Assembly (NCBI GenBank): GCA_049642385.1
Contig: JBAROU010000239.1
Coordinates: forward strand, 1 to 31,583
Direction of reading: 5' to 3'
Length of the DNA: 31,583 bases
DNA from: JBAROU01 sp049642385
GTDB taxonomy: Bacteria; Chloroflexota; Dehalococcoidia; DSTF01; RBG-16-68-14
Positions 14,470-21,930 of this stretch are shown piece by piece. A program made the position numbers and the translations under genes. Every line of letters begins with the position of its first letter. Within the stretch, counting starts at the first letter, position 1. The notes beneath the pieces were generated by a model. That model worked only from the letters and a program-made list of their open reading frames with translations, did not search any database and was not told where the DNA came from.

Positions 14470-15669
14470 CTACTCCAGCACTGTTGTTATCACGCCGGCG
14501 CCCACGGTACGGCCGCCCTCGCGAATGGCGAAGCGCAGTCCGTCCTCCATGGCCACCGGCTGGATCAGACGGATCTTCATCTTGGTATTATCGCCAGGCA
14601 TCACCATTTCCACCCCATCGGGCAGCTCAGCCGAGCCAGTCACGTCTGTCGTTCGGACGTAGAACTGGGGCCGGTAGCCGGTGAAGAACGGTGTGTGGCG
14701 GCCACCCTCATCCTTCGAGAGCACGTAGACCTCACCCTCGAAGAACGTGTGTGGCGTGATCGAGCCGGGCGCGGCCAACACCTGACCTCGCTCGACATCC
14801 GTGCGCTCGATGCCGCGCAGGAGGCAGCCGACGTTGTCGCCCGCTTCGCCTTCGTCCAGCGTCTTGCGGAACATCTCCACGCCGGTGACGACGGTCTTAT
14901 GGGTCTCCTTCAGGCCGACGATCTCGATCTGGTCACCCGTCTTGACGATGCCGCGCTCGACGCGGCCTGTGACGACGGTGCCACGACCGGGGATGCTGAA
15001 CACATCTTCAATCGGCATCAGGAACGGCTTGTCCTTGGCGCGCGCCGGCATCGGAATGTAGTCGTCCAGCGCCTTCATCAGCTCCCAGATGCACTTGTAG
15101 TCCTCGTGATCAGGATCATCCGAGGTGTTCTCCAGCGCCTTCAGCGCGCTGCCGCGGATGATCGGGATGTCATCGCCCGGGAAGCCGTAGCTGGTGAGCA
15201 GCTCGCGCAGCTCCAACTCGACCAGGTCCAGCAGCTCGGGGTCGTCCATCATGTCCACCTTATTCATGAAGACAACGACGCTGGGCACCTGCACCTGCCG
15301 CGCGAGCAGGATGTGCTCTCGCGTCTGGGGCATCGGGCCGTCCGGCGCAGCGACGACGAGGATCGCGCCGTCCATCTGGGCGGCGCCGGTGATCATGTTC
15401 TTGATGTAGTCTGCGTGGCCGGGGCAGTCCACGTGGGCGTAGTGACGGTTCTCCGTCTCATACTCCACGTGTTGAATCGCGATCGTAATGCCGCGCTCGC
15501 GCTCCTCCGGAGCGTTGTCGATGCTGTAGAAGTCGCGGTAGGGCGCCCATCCCTTCAGGGAGAGGAGCTTCGTGATCGCTGCGGTGAGCGTCGTCTTTCC
15601 GTGGTCGACGTGGCCAATGGTCCCCACGTTGACGTGGGGCTTCGTCCGCTCGTACTTGGCCTTGCCCAT
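14470..15669 (-). CDS. tuf: Elongation factor Tu
   Basis: The GTPase that delivers aminoacyl-tRNA to the ribosome; 399 residues, normal length. G1 is GHVDHGKTTLTAAI near residues 19-32, the switch I region is NAPEERERGITI, G3 is DCPGHADYIKNM, G4 is NKVDMMDD and G5 is SALKAL. Domains 2 and 3 end with GGRTVGAGVITTVLE. The ATG at 15669 (MGKAKYERTKPH) has GAAGGAGGAA about 9 bases before it; an open extension upstream has no family support. It is the first gene of the translation cluster. Confidence 0.98.
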   Translation of the reverse strand: MGKAKYERTKPHVNVGTIGHVDHGKTTLTAAITKLLSLKGWAPYRDFYSIDNAPEERERGITIAIQHVEYETENRHYAHVDCPGHADYIKNMITGAAQMDGAILVVAAPDGPMPQTREHILLARQVQVPSVVVFMNKVDMMDDPELLDLVELELRELLTSYGFPGDDIPIIRGSALKALENTSDDPDHEDYKCIWELMKALDDYIPMPARAKDKPFLMPIEDVFSIPGRGTVVTGRVERGIVKTGDQIEIVGLKETHKTVVTGVEMFRKTLDEGEAGDNVGCLLRGIERTDVERGQVLAAPGSITPHTFFEGEVYVLSKDEGGRHTPFFTGYRPQFYVRTTDVTGSAELPDGVEMVMPGDNTKMKIRLIQPVAMEDGLRFAIREGGRTVGAGVITTVLE

Positions 15670-15743
15670 CTTGTTGGTTCCTCCTTCTCGTTCTCGAACT
15701 GCCGCCACGCGCGAATGGCGGGCCGCCCGTATCAGGGGCGTGG

Positions 15744-15780
15744 GCTAGCCTCGATCGCCCGGGATCTCGAGCTAGCCTCG
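15744..15780 (-). promoter_or_regulatory. Structured element with a 10-base direct repeat in the tuf leader
   Basis: The 10-mer CGAGGCTAGC occurs twice, 27 bases apart (15744-15753 and 15771-15780). GCTAGC is its own reverse complement, so GCTAGC-TCGA and TCGA-G-GCTAGC can form a stem of about 10 bp around a CCCGGG-containing loop. It lies about 75 bases before the tuf ATG. It may be a leader hairpin or a pair of protein-binding sites. Confidence 0.4.
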
Positions 15781-15801
15781 GTATCCCACGGAGTCTTGGC
15801 C

Positions 15802-15827
15802 AAAAAAGTTAGACCCTCCAACGGGTC
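15802..15827 (-). terminator. Weak terminator-like hairpin between the M28 peptidase and tuf
   Basis: GACCC, a GTTGGA loop and GGGTC form a 5-bp stem, followed by TAAC and six Ts on the minus strand. It could end transcripts from the peptidase gene (stop at 15873). If transcription starts at the GATAAT box at 15833-15838, the hairpin would fall in the first bases of the tuf leader. The short stem makes the call tentative. Confidence 0.35.
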
Positions 15828-15832
15828 ACCCC

Positions 15833-15862
15833 ATTATCGCGTAGACAATTGCTTTTGCGCAA
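15833..15862 (-). promoter_or_regulatory. Promoter candidate of tuf
   Basis: -10 GATAAT (15838 down to 15833, five of six) is preceded by 18 bases and -35 TTGCGC. This is the same -35 and spacing as at rplJL. It gives a tuf leader of about 155 bases that includes the terminator-like hairpin and the GCTAGC element. Confidence 0.45.
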
Positions 15863-15872
15863 GCCGCCAGGT

Positions 15873-17228
15873 TCAACCGCCCACCTTCTCCAACATAGCG
15901 AAGCCCAACGTCGCGATGTCCTGGAGGTGATCCGGCTCCAGGTTCACGACGGTGTCCTGAGCGGTGTGGATGCGCGCGAAGCCGTGGGTCGTGAGCATCA
16001 GCGCAGGGATTCCAGCGTCGAGGAAGCTCACGTGGTCGCTGCTCAGCCCCTCCGGTAGCGAATCTGCACGCGCCTCGATGCCTAGCTCGTTCCCGAGGGC
16101 GTCCGCCTGCGCGGCCAGCGTCCGGCTCCCGATAAGCCCGACAGGTTCGGTTCCCGCCACGACGTCATAGTTGAAGACCGCGACGACGCCGGCGCGCTCC
16201 TGTTCGGTTAGGTGCAATACGAATTGACCGCTGCCCACGAGCCCGATCTCCTCCGCACTAAAGAGGACAAAGCAGTCGCCGGAGCGATGCTCCGCGGCTG
16301 TGGCTCGCGCCAGTTCGAGAACGGTCGCAGCGCCCGACGCGTTGTCGTTCGCGCCGGGCGAGACCGGCACAGAATCGTAGTGACCGCCGCTCACTGTGCG
16401 GCACTTGCCGTCCTCAGGTCGGGCGATGACGTTATGGGCCGTGAGCTTGCGCGGCGCCTCGACCTTGATCGTTACCTCGACCGCGCCGGCCGCGAGCCGG
16501 TCACGCAACGCCTCGCCGTCGCGCTTGTCAATGGCGAGAAACGGGAGGTCGTTCCCTTCACTGAAGCCTCCCTGAAACAGCTCCGGATCCCTGTTCGCAA
16601 CGATCACCGCCTGTGCGCCGGCCGCCTTCGCGCGCGTTGCCATATCGATGAAGCGCACGTCCTTGCGCTGGATGAGCACGACCGCCCCCCGCGCGTCTGA
16701 AGGGAATTCCCCCTCACCTCCCGCTCCCACGTCGACGAGTGGCGCGGTCACCGTGCCGGACGCCGCACCGCGGAACGTGAGCGCCTTGATGTTGTCGCCC
16801 GCCGCCGAGACGGAGGCGGCGCGCAGGAGGTCGCTGGATATCTCGAACGGCTGTATCTCGACTTGATAGCCCCAGCGCTCGAACAGCCCTCGCGCGTACT
16901 CGATCACCTCCTGCTCCTCCGGCGATCCGGCCGTTCGGACGCCGATCTCATCGGACAGCACGTGGATATGCTCTTCGATGCGGCTGAGTTCCGGCGCGGG
17001 TGGTCCGAGGCCATTCGATTCCGTCGATACGCCCGTCGGCGCGCCGCTGGTGGGCACGGGCGTCGAGGCGCCGCCGCCGCACGCAAACGCAACGACGGCC
17101 GTCATCAGCGCGCCCACGACGAGAGCAAGTGGTCGGTGGTGTAGCGTGGGTGTCTCCGAGCGTCTACTGACGCGGGTGTCGTTTCGCCTGCAGCCAGGCG
17201 CGGATGCGTTCGCGGAACGTCGGCTCAT
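15873..17228 (-). CDS. Lipoprotein M28-family zinc aminopeptidase with PA domain
   Basis: A secreted metallo-aminopeptidase of about 451 residues. A basic N-terminus is followed by a hydrophobic stretch and a probable lipobox ending in AFAC, then a Gly/Ser/Thr/Pro linker, so it is likely tethered outside the membrane. A PA-type domain lies between about residues 155 and 255. The catalytic domain has all expected M28 residues: H in GGHYDSV (about 281), D in GANDNASG (about 293), EE in FSAEEIGL (about 325), D in NYDVV (about 354) and H in HTAQDT (about 422). The spacing fits the Streptomyces griseus aminopeptidase type. The only in-frame ATG ahead of the signal (17228) overlaps the previous gene by 65 bases; the true start may be later. 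Confidence 0.88.
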   Translation of the reverse strand: MSRRSANASAPGCRRNDTRVSRRSETPTLHHRPLALVVGALMTAVVAFACGGGASTPVPTSGAPTGVSTESNGLGPPAPELSRIEEHIHVLSDEIGVRTAGSPEEQEVIEYARGLFERWGYQVEIQPFEISSDLLRAASVSAAGDNIKALTFRGAASGTVTAPLVDVGAGGEGEFPSDARGAVVLIQRKDVRFIDMATRAKAAGAQAVIVANRDPELFQGGFSEGNDLPFLAIDKRDGEALRDRLAAGAVEVTIKVEAPRKLTAHNVIARPEDGKCRTVSGGHYDSVPVSPGANDNASGAATVLELARATAAEHRSGDCFVLFSAEEIGLVGSGQFVLHLTEQERAGVVAVFNYDVVAGTEPVGLIGSRTLAAQADALGNELGIEARADSLPEGLSSDHVSFLDAGIPALMLTTHGFARIHTAQDTVVNLEPDHLQDIATLGFAMLEKVGG

Positions 17229-17583
17229 TCAGCTCGATCGGCCGGCCGCGCCAGCGCTTCTCGACGCTGGGCTGCGACGAGCCCCGGCTGACGAACGACA
17301 GCGCAAACGCGGTGAGGAACAGGATTACACCTGCAACCAGCACCCACGTCGCGAACGCGGGCTGCACGTTTCGCGCGAGCACGCTCAGGACGATCAGCGC
17401 CACCGCAGCGAGCATGACGTGTCCAAGGGAGATGCCCGACAGCGAATCGAGCAGACCGCGACCGGCGGAGGCTGCAGCATCGGTCGGTCGCGGCCGAGGG
17501 CCGGACGCCTTCCGATCCGGCACGAACTCGTCGAGCCGGTCCAGGATCTCTTCGATCTCACGCTGGATGCGGTCCTCAGGCAT
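17164..17583 (-). CDS. Hypothetical two-helix membrane protein
   Basis: A 139-residue protein I cannot assign. An acidic helical N-terminus (RIQREIEEILDRLDEF) and a Pro/Arg linker precede two membrane helices at about residues 53-70 (LGHVMLAAVALIVLSVLA) and 77-98 (TWVLVAGVILFLTAFALSFV). The C-terminus is basic and cytoplasmic (KRWRGRPIELNEPTFRERI), with a likely Trp-Arg-Gly-Arg motif. It is transcribed from a TACAAT promoter at 17601 and overlaps the M28 peptidase start, so the two probably form an operon. Confidence 0.65.
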   Translation of the reverse strand: MPEDRIQREIEEILDRLDEFVPDRKASGPRPRPTDAAASAGRGLLDSLSGISLGHVMLAAVALIVLSVLARNVQPAFATWVLVAGVILFLTAFALSFVSRGSSQPSVEKRWRGRPIELNEPTFRERIRAWLQAKRHPRQ

Positions 17584-17600
17584 GGGGCGGTTCCGGCCCC

Positions 17601-17606
17601 ATTGTA
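17601..17606 (-). promoter_or_regulatory. -10 box (TACAAT) of the membrane protein / M28 peptidase pair
   Basis: TACAAT matches five of six -10 positions. TTACTA is found 17 bases upstream as a weak -35. The box is 17 bases before the ATG at 17583. Confidence 0.4.
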
Positions 17607-17655
17607 CAAGACAGGCCAGAGCATAGTAAGGGATGTCGGGCTGGAATCGAGGCGA

Positions 17656-19278
17656 TCAGTCGCGGCGGCGCGGCGCATGTCGGGCTGTGCTCCGACGTGC
17701 CTGCCGTCCATGGCCCCAGCCCCCGCCAGCCGGCGTCTCGATGCGTAACCGCTCGCCCTCCAGCACCCGACGCTGGGCCTTGGACGGCAGCCGGCGCCCT
17801 CTTCCACGGGGGTCGACTAGCGTATCGCGACCGGGGGCGCCGGCCGCGCCGCCGCGCACCCCGCGCGGGCCGCTCCGACGACGGTCGCCCACGATCGTCA
17901 CGTCGGACGGCGTAAGAAACTCGTACGCACGCACCAACCCCTCGCCACCGCGATGTAGGCCGGCTCCTCCGCTGCCGCGCCGGATCGAGTACTCGCGCAC
18001 GCGGAACGGGTAGGTCAGCTCGAGCGCCTCCACGGGGGTGTTCATCGTGTTCGTCATGTGCGTGTGCACCGCCGATGCGCCGTCACTCGATGGCCCCGCG
18101 CCAGCGCCGCCTGCGAGCGTCTCGTAGTACGCGAACGGCCGGTCGCGCTCGACATCATAGCCGCCGATCGTCACGTTGTTCATCGTGCCTGCGCTCGCCG
18201 CAGGCATGCGATCAGGCAGTGCCTTAGCCAGCGCGCCGAGCACAACATCGACGATACGCTGAGACGTCTCGACGTTCCCTGCCGACACCGCCCGCGGCGA
18301 GCGCGCGTTCACGACGCTCGCTTCGGGCAGCGTCACCTCCATCGGGCGCAAGCAGCCGTCGTTCGTCGGCGCGCCTTCATCCAGCAGGCAGCGCACCACG
18401 TAGTACACCGCCGAGCGCGTCACCGCTGCGACCGCGTTCACGGAGCTCGGCCGCTCCGGCGCACTGCCCGTAAAGTCGAAGTGCAGCCGATCGCGTCGCA
18501 CCGTGAGGCGCAGGCGAATGGGCACCGGCTCTTCGCTCATCCCGTCATCATCCAGCGCGTCTTCGAACGTGTACGTCCCGTTTGGGACCGATGCGATCGC
18601 CGCGCGCGTCAGGCGTTCCGCGTAGTCTTGCAGCGCAGATTGCTGACGTGCCACCTCACGCCGGCCGTAGCGCGCGACCAGCTCGATCAGGCGCGCCTCG
18701 CCCGTGCGGTGCGCCGCTAGCTGCGCGTCAAGGTCGCCCCGCCGCTCATCCGGGGTGCGCACGTTGCGCAGCAGCAGCGCCAGCACCTCCTCGTTGCGCC
18801 GGCCACGGCGGAAGAGACGCAGCGGCGGGATCACGACGCCTTCCTGATACAGCTCCATCGCCAGCGGCATCGATCCGGGCGTCATCCCGCCTACGTCCGC
18901 GTGATGCGCGCGACTGACGGCATAGCCGACTAGGTCCTTCGCCGCGAACACCGGCGACACAAGCGTGATGTCCGGCAGGTGCGTGCCACCGAGGTACGGA
19001 TCGTTCAGCATCACCACGTCACCGGGTGCGAACGGTGCGAGTGGAAGCGCCGCCTCCACCGACATCGGCATCGCGCCCAGGTGCACTGGAATGTGCGCCG
19101 CCTGCGCGACGAGCTTCCCCTGCGCGTCGAACAGGGCGCACGAGTAGTCGCGGCGCTCCTTGATGTTCGGTGAGTGCGCTGTGCGCCCCAGCGTCACGCC
19201 CATCTCCTCCGCCACCGACGCGAACAGCGCGTGGAACACGGCCAGCGCCGTCGGATGAGCCTCCACAGGTCGTCTCAC
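17656..19278 (-). CDS. hyuB: Hydantoinase B / oxoprolinase family protein
   Basis: A 540-residue HyuB-type subunit of an ATP-dependent amidohydrolase (hydantoinase, 5-oxoprolinase or related carboxylase). Landmarks are the N-terminal VFHALFASVAEEMGVTLGRTAHSPNIKERRDYSCALFD (shown in short form: TAHSPNIKERRDYSCALFD), QAAHIPVHLGAMP, NDPYLGGTHLPDI, DFTGSAPERPSSVNAV, and the C-terminal RRGSGGAGLHRGGEG and TPAGGGWG. The start is a GTG at 19278 that overlaps the stop of the kinase gene (GTGA), so translation is coupled. The substrate is not determined by the sequence. Confidence 0.92.
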   Translation of the reverse strand: MRRPVEAHPTALAVFHALFASVAEEMGVTLGRTAHSPNIKERRDYSCALFDAQGKLVAQAAHIPVHLGAMPMSVEAALPLAPFAPGDVVMLNDPYLGGTHLPDITLVSPVFAAKDLVGYAVSRAHHADVGGMTPGSMPLAMELYQEGVVIPPLRLFRRGRRNEEVLALLLRNVRTPDERRGDLDAQLAAHRTGEARLIELVARYGRREVARQQSALQDYAERLTRAAIASVPNGTYTFEDALDDDGMSEEPVPIRLRLTVRRDRLHFDFTGSAPERPSSVNAVAAVTRSAVYYVVRCLLDEGAPTNDGCLRPMEVTLPEASVVNARSPRAVSAGNVETSQRIVDVVLGALAKALPDRMPAASAGTMNNVTIGGYDVERDRPFAYYETLAGGAGAGPSSDGASAVHTHMTNTMNTPVEALELTYPFRVREYSIRRGSGGAGLHRGGEGLVRAYEFLTPSDVTIVGDRRRSGPRGVRGGAAGAPGRDTLVDPRGRGRRLPSKAQRRVLEGERLRIETPAGGGWGHGRQARRSTARHAPRRRD

Positions 19279-19817
19279 CGCGACACCCCAAGCCGTTCCA
19301 AGATGCGCTCGACCGCCTCGTCCGGCGAGAGCGCGCTCGTATCGAGCTCCAGCGCACTGGGCATCGCGCTCGCAGCGAATGCGCGCTGCAGTGCCTCGAC
19401 TGCGCCCTCCTCCGCACCTTCCGCATCTCGCATACGCTCGCGCAGCGTATCGAGCGGGGCGACGAGCGATACCAGCAGCGGCCGTACGTTCGGCACCGTG
19501 CTCACCAGCCCGAGCAGCTCGCGCAGGTCACTCTCGTGCAACGCCGCTGCGCCGTCGCGATACAGCGCGAACGATGCATCGACGATGATGTGGTAGCCGC
19601 CGCGGATGTACGTCGATGCCAGCAGCTTCAGCTGCCGATACACCAGCTCCGCCTCTTTCGCGACGTCATCATCGTGCCCGACGATCCAACGCGACCACAG
19701 ATCGTCCTGTGAGATCACGGCGACGCGCCCACGCAAGCGCTCGGCCAGACGCCGCGCGACGGTCGTCTTGCCCGACAGCGCCGGCCCCCGCACAACGACG
19801 AACGCGATCCCGATCAT
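19275..19817 (-). CDS. P-loop kinase-like ATPase embedded between hyuA and hyuB
   Basis: A 180-residue single-domain P-loop protein of the nucleoside/small-molecule kinase type (AAA_33-like). Walker A is GPALSGKTT at residues 11-19, followed by a helix (VARRLAERL) and VAVISQDDLWSRW, whose aspartates would contact substrate or magnesium. YHIIVDASFALY near residue 77 fits the Walker B-like strand, and LDTLRERMRDAE resembles a lid. It shares 4-base overlaps with hyuA upstream and hyuB downstream, which points to a function tied to the hydantoinase-type enzyme. Phosphorylation of substrate or product is possible but unproven. Confidence 0.75.
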   Translation of the reverse strand: MIGIAFVVVRGPALSGKTTVARRLAERLRGRVAVISQDDLWSRWIVGHDDDVAKEAELVYRQLKLLASTYIRGGYHIIVDASFALYRDGAAALHESDLRELLGLVSTVPNVRPLLVSLVAPLDTLRERMRDAEGAEEGAVEALQRAFAASAMPSALELDTSALSPDEAVERILERLGVSR

Positions 19818-21859
19818 GCGCGCCCTCCTTTACGCTCCACCAGCAAGCTCCCCACGCGATCCACTGTCCCTCTCCATCCAGGCGGAACGACCGTCGTCGC
19901 GTCGAGCTGGGCGATGAGCGCCGGGCCGCGCAGGCGGTCGCCCGCGCGCAATCGCTCCCGCTCGTAGACCGGCGTTGCGCGTCGCCGACCGTCGAACCAC
20001 ACCTGCGCCCGGGCGACGCGCGCGCCCTTTGGATCGCCGTCACCTTCCGGTAGCTCAGCCAGCCGCACCTGTGCGCCCGGTGCCTCCGCGCGCACGCGCA
20101 GGGCGACAGCTTCAACCGCGCGCGAAGGCTCTGCATGACCGTAGCGTCGCTTGTGCGCGCGATGGAACACCGCGAGGCAGCGCGCTGGCTCACAGCCGCC
20201 AGCTGACGATGCGATGGGCACCGTCAGCTCGTACGACTGTCCGGCGTAACGCAGGTCAAGGGCGCGCGTCACGCGCACACGTCGATGTCCTTCGTTTGCC
20301 AACGAACGCCGCGCCCGATCTTCGAGGCGCCGGAACGCGCGCCCGAGTTTCATCGCGAAACGATGGCCATCTTCCGACGGCACGGGCGTAAGGAACGCCT
20401 GCACTTGGTCGCGCGTCACCGGCGCCACGGCCATGCCGAACGCCGACAGCACGCCCGGAAACGGCGGCACCAACACGCGCGGGATATCGAGCGACTGCGC
20501 CAGCTCGCACGCGTGGAGCGGGCCCGCTCCGCCGAACGCAACGAGCGTGAAGCGGCGCGGGTCGTGCCCACGCTCGACCGAGATCACGCGCAACGCGCGT
20601 TCCATGCTCGCGTTCGCAACGCGGACAATGCTCGCGGCGGCTTGATCGAGATCGCCGGCGAACGCGCGCGCGACCGGCCGCAGCGCACGACGCCCTGCAT
20701 CGATTGACAGCGCCATGCGCCCACCAAGGAAACGATCCGGTAACAAACGCCCCAGCACGAGGTGCGCGTCGGTCACGGTGGGCTGATCGCCCATGCCGTA
20801 ACAGGCCGGCCCCGGGTCGGCGCCGGCGCTCTCCGGGCCCACGCGCAGCGCGCCGCCCGCGTCCACGCGCGCGATCGAACCACCTCCCGCCCCGACCGTA
20901 TGCACGTCCACCGTCGGGATGCGCACCGGCAGCTCGCCTATGGTCGACTCGGCAGTGAACGGCACCGCGCCGTCGCAAAGACAAACGTCGGTCGACGTGC
21001 CGCCCATGTCGAGCGTGATGATCCGGTCGACGCCGGCCCCGCTCGCCAGACGAAACGCTCCGGCGACGCCGCCCGCCGGCCCAGACAGCACCGTGCGCAC
21101 CGCCTGCGCCGCTGCGGCCCGCGCGCCCGCGCTCCCGCCGTTCGCCCCGGCAGCAGCGCTGCCGCCATTCGATAACATCACGCGCAGGCGACGCGTGCCC
21201 CTCCAGCGCAGCCCGTCAGCCAGGCGCGAAAGATAGCGCTCCATCACGGGCGCGACGTAGGCGTTGAGCACCGTGGTGCTCGTGCGCTCGTACTCGCGGT
21301 ACTCCGGCAGCACCTCGAACGACGCCGACACAGCCAGCCCGCGCCGGCGCGCGGCGTCGCGCACCATGCGTTCGTGAGCCGGAGCGAGGAACGAGAACAG
21401 GAAGCAGACCGCCAGCGACTCCACGCGCAGCTTCGTCAGACGATCGAGCAGCGCCTCGACCTCGTCCGGGACGAGCGCTTGTAACACACGCCCTTTGTGG
21501 TCGAGCCGTTCGTCCGCCTCCAGGCGCAGTTCGTCGGGAACGATCGCGGGCGGGCGGCGCGGCTCCAGATCGTAGAGCTGTGGGCGCGTCTGCCGTCCGA
21601 TCGCCAGCACGTCGCGAAAGCCCTTCGTCGTGATCAGCGCCGTGCGAGCGCCCTTGCGCTCGAGCACCGCGTTCGTAGCAACGGTCGAGCCGTGCACCAC
21701 CTCGTCCGGCGTCCAGCCCACCTCCTGGAGCCCCGCGAGCACGGAGCGCGAAGGGTCATCCGGCGTGGACGGGCGCTTGTAGACGGACAGGCGTCCGTCC
21801 TGCCAGAGTAGGAAGTCCGTGAACGTCCCTCCGACGTCCACGCCGAGGATCGAAGGCAT
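19814..21859 (-). CDS. hyuA: Hydantoinase A / oxoprolinase family protein
   Basis: The ATP-binding partner of HyuB; 681 residues. The N-terminal domain starts PSILGVDVGGTFTDFLLW, and HGSTVATNAVLERKGARTALITTKGF and YEREYERTSTTVLNAYV-like elements follow. The actin/hexokinase-like ATP site has TVLSGPAGGVAGA and LDMGGTSTDVCL near residue 283, and VAFGGAGPLHACELA lies near residue 435. An Ala/Gly-rich insertion of about 20 residues occurs at the SNGG loop near residue 230. The ATG at 21859 is fixed by the family N-terminus; upstream open frame is Arg-rich noise that overlaps the MMPL gene. A TATACT box ends 10 bases before the ATG with no Shine-Dalgarno. Confidence 0.92.
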   Translation of the reverse strand: MPSILGVDVGGTFTDFLLWQDGRLSVYKRPSTPDDPSRSVLAGLQEVGWTPDEVVHGSTVATNAVLERKGARTALITTKGFRDVLAIGRQTRPQLYDLEPRRPPAIVPDELRLEADERLDHKGRVLQALVPDEVEALLDRLTKLRVESLAVCFLFSFLAPAHERMVRDAARRRGLAVSASFEVLPEYREYERTSTTVLNAYVAPVMERYLSRLADGLRWRGTRRLRVMLSNGGSAAAGANGGSAGARAAAAQAVRTVLSGPAGGVAGAFRLASGAGVDRIITLDMGGTSTDVCLCDGAVPFTAESTIGELPVRIPTVDVHTVGAGGGSIARVDAGGALRVGPESAGADPGPACYGMGDQPTVTDAHLVLGRLLPDRFLGGRMALSIDAGRRALRPVARAFAGDLDQAAASIVRVANASMERALRVISVERGHDPRRFTLVAFGGAGPLHACELAQSLDIPRVLVPPFPGVLSAFGMAVAPVTRDQVQAFLTPVPSEDGHRFAMKLGRAFRRLEDRARRSLANEGHRRVRVTRALDLRYAGQSYELTVPIASSAGGCEPARCLAVFHRAHKRRYGHAEPSRAVEAVALRVRAEAPGAQVRLAELPEGDGDPKGARVARAQVWFDGRRRATPVYERERLRAGDRLRGPALIAQLDATTVVPPGWRGTVDRVGSLLVERKGGRA

Positions 21860-21869
21860 ATCGATGGTG

Positions 21870-21875
21870 AGTATA
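21870..21875 (-). promoter_or_regulatory. -10 box (TATACT) of the hyuA-kinase-hyuB operon
   Basis: TATACT on the minus strand ends 10 bases before the ATG, leaving a leader of about four bases and no Shine-Dalgarno. No clear -35 was found; a strong hairpin (21881-21907) occupies the -35 region. Confidence 0.5.
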
Positions 21876-21880
21876 TAGGA

Positions 21881-21907
21881 GAGAGCGTGCCGGTTCGGCG
21901 CGCTCTC
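21881..21907 (-). terminator. Strong hairpin between the MMPL gene and hyuA
   Basis: GAGAGCG and CGCTCTC, plus GCCG/CGGC inside, make a 12-position stem with a single mismatch and a three-base loop. It starts 24 bases after the MMPL stop. There is no U-run, so it may be a factor-dependent terminator, a 3'-end stabiliser, or an operator, because it overlaps the -35 region of the hyuA promoter. Confidence 0.45.
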
Positions 21908-21930
21908 AGCGTACGTGTCGCCAGTTCTCG

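Noticed and set aside
14695..15930. A 411-codon open frame on the plus strand opposite tuf
   Set aside because: It is a shadow of the EF-Tu gene: codon-position bias fits tuf, and the product has no recognisable domain.
17164..17228. A frameshift between the membrane protein and the M28 peptidase
   Set aside because: The two products are unrelated and each is complete; the 65-base overlap more likely reflects uncertainty in the peptidase start.
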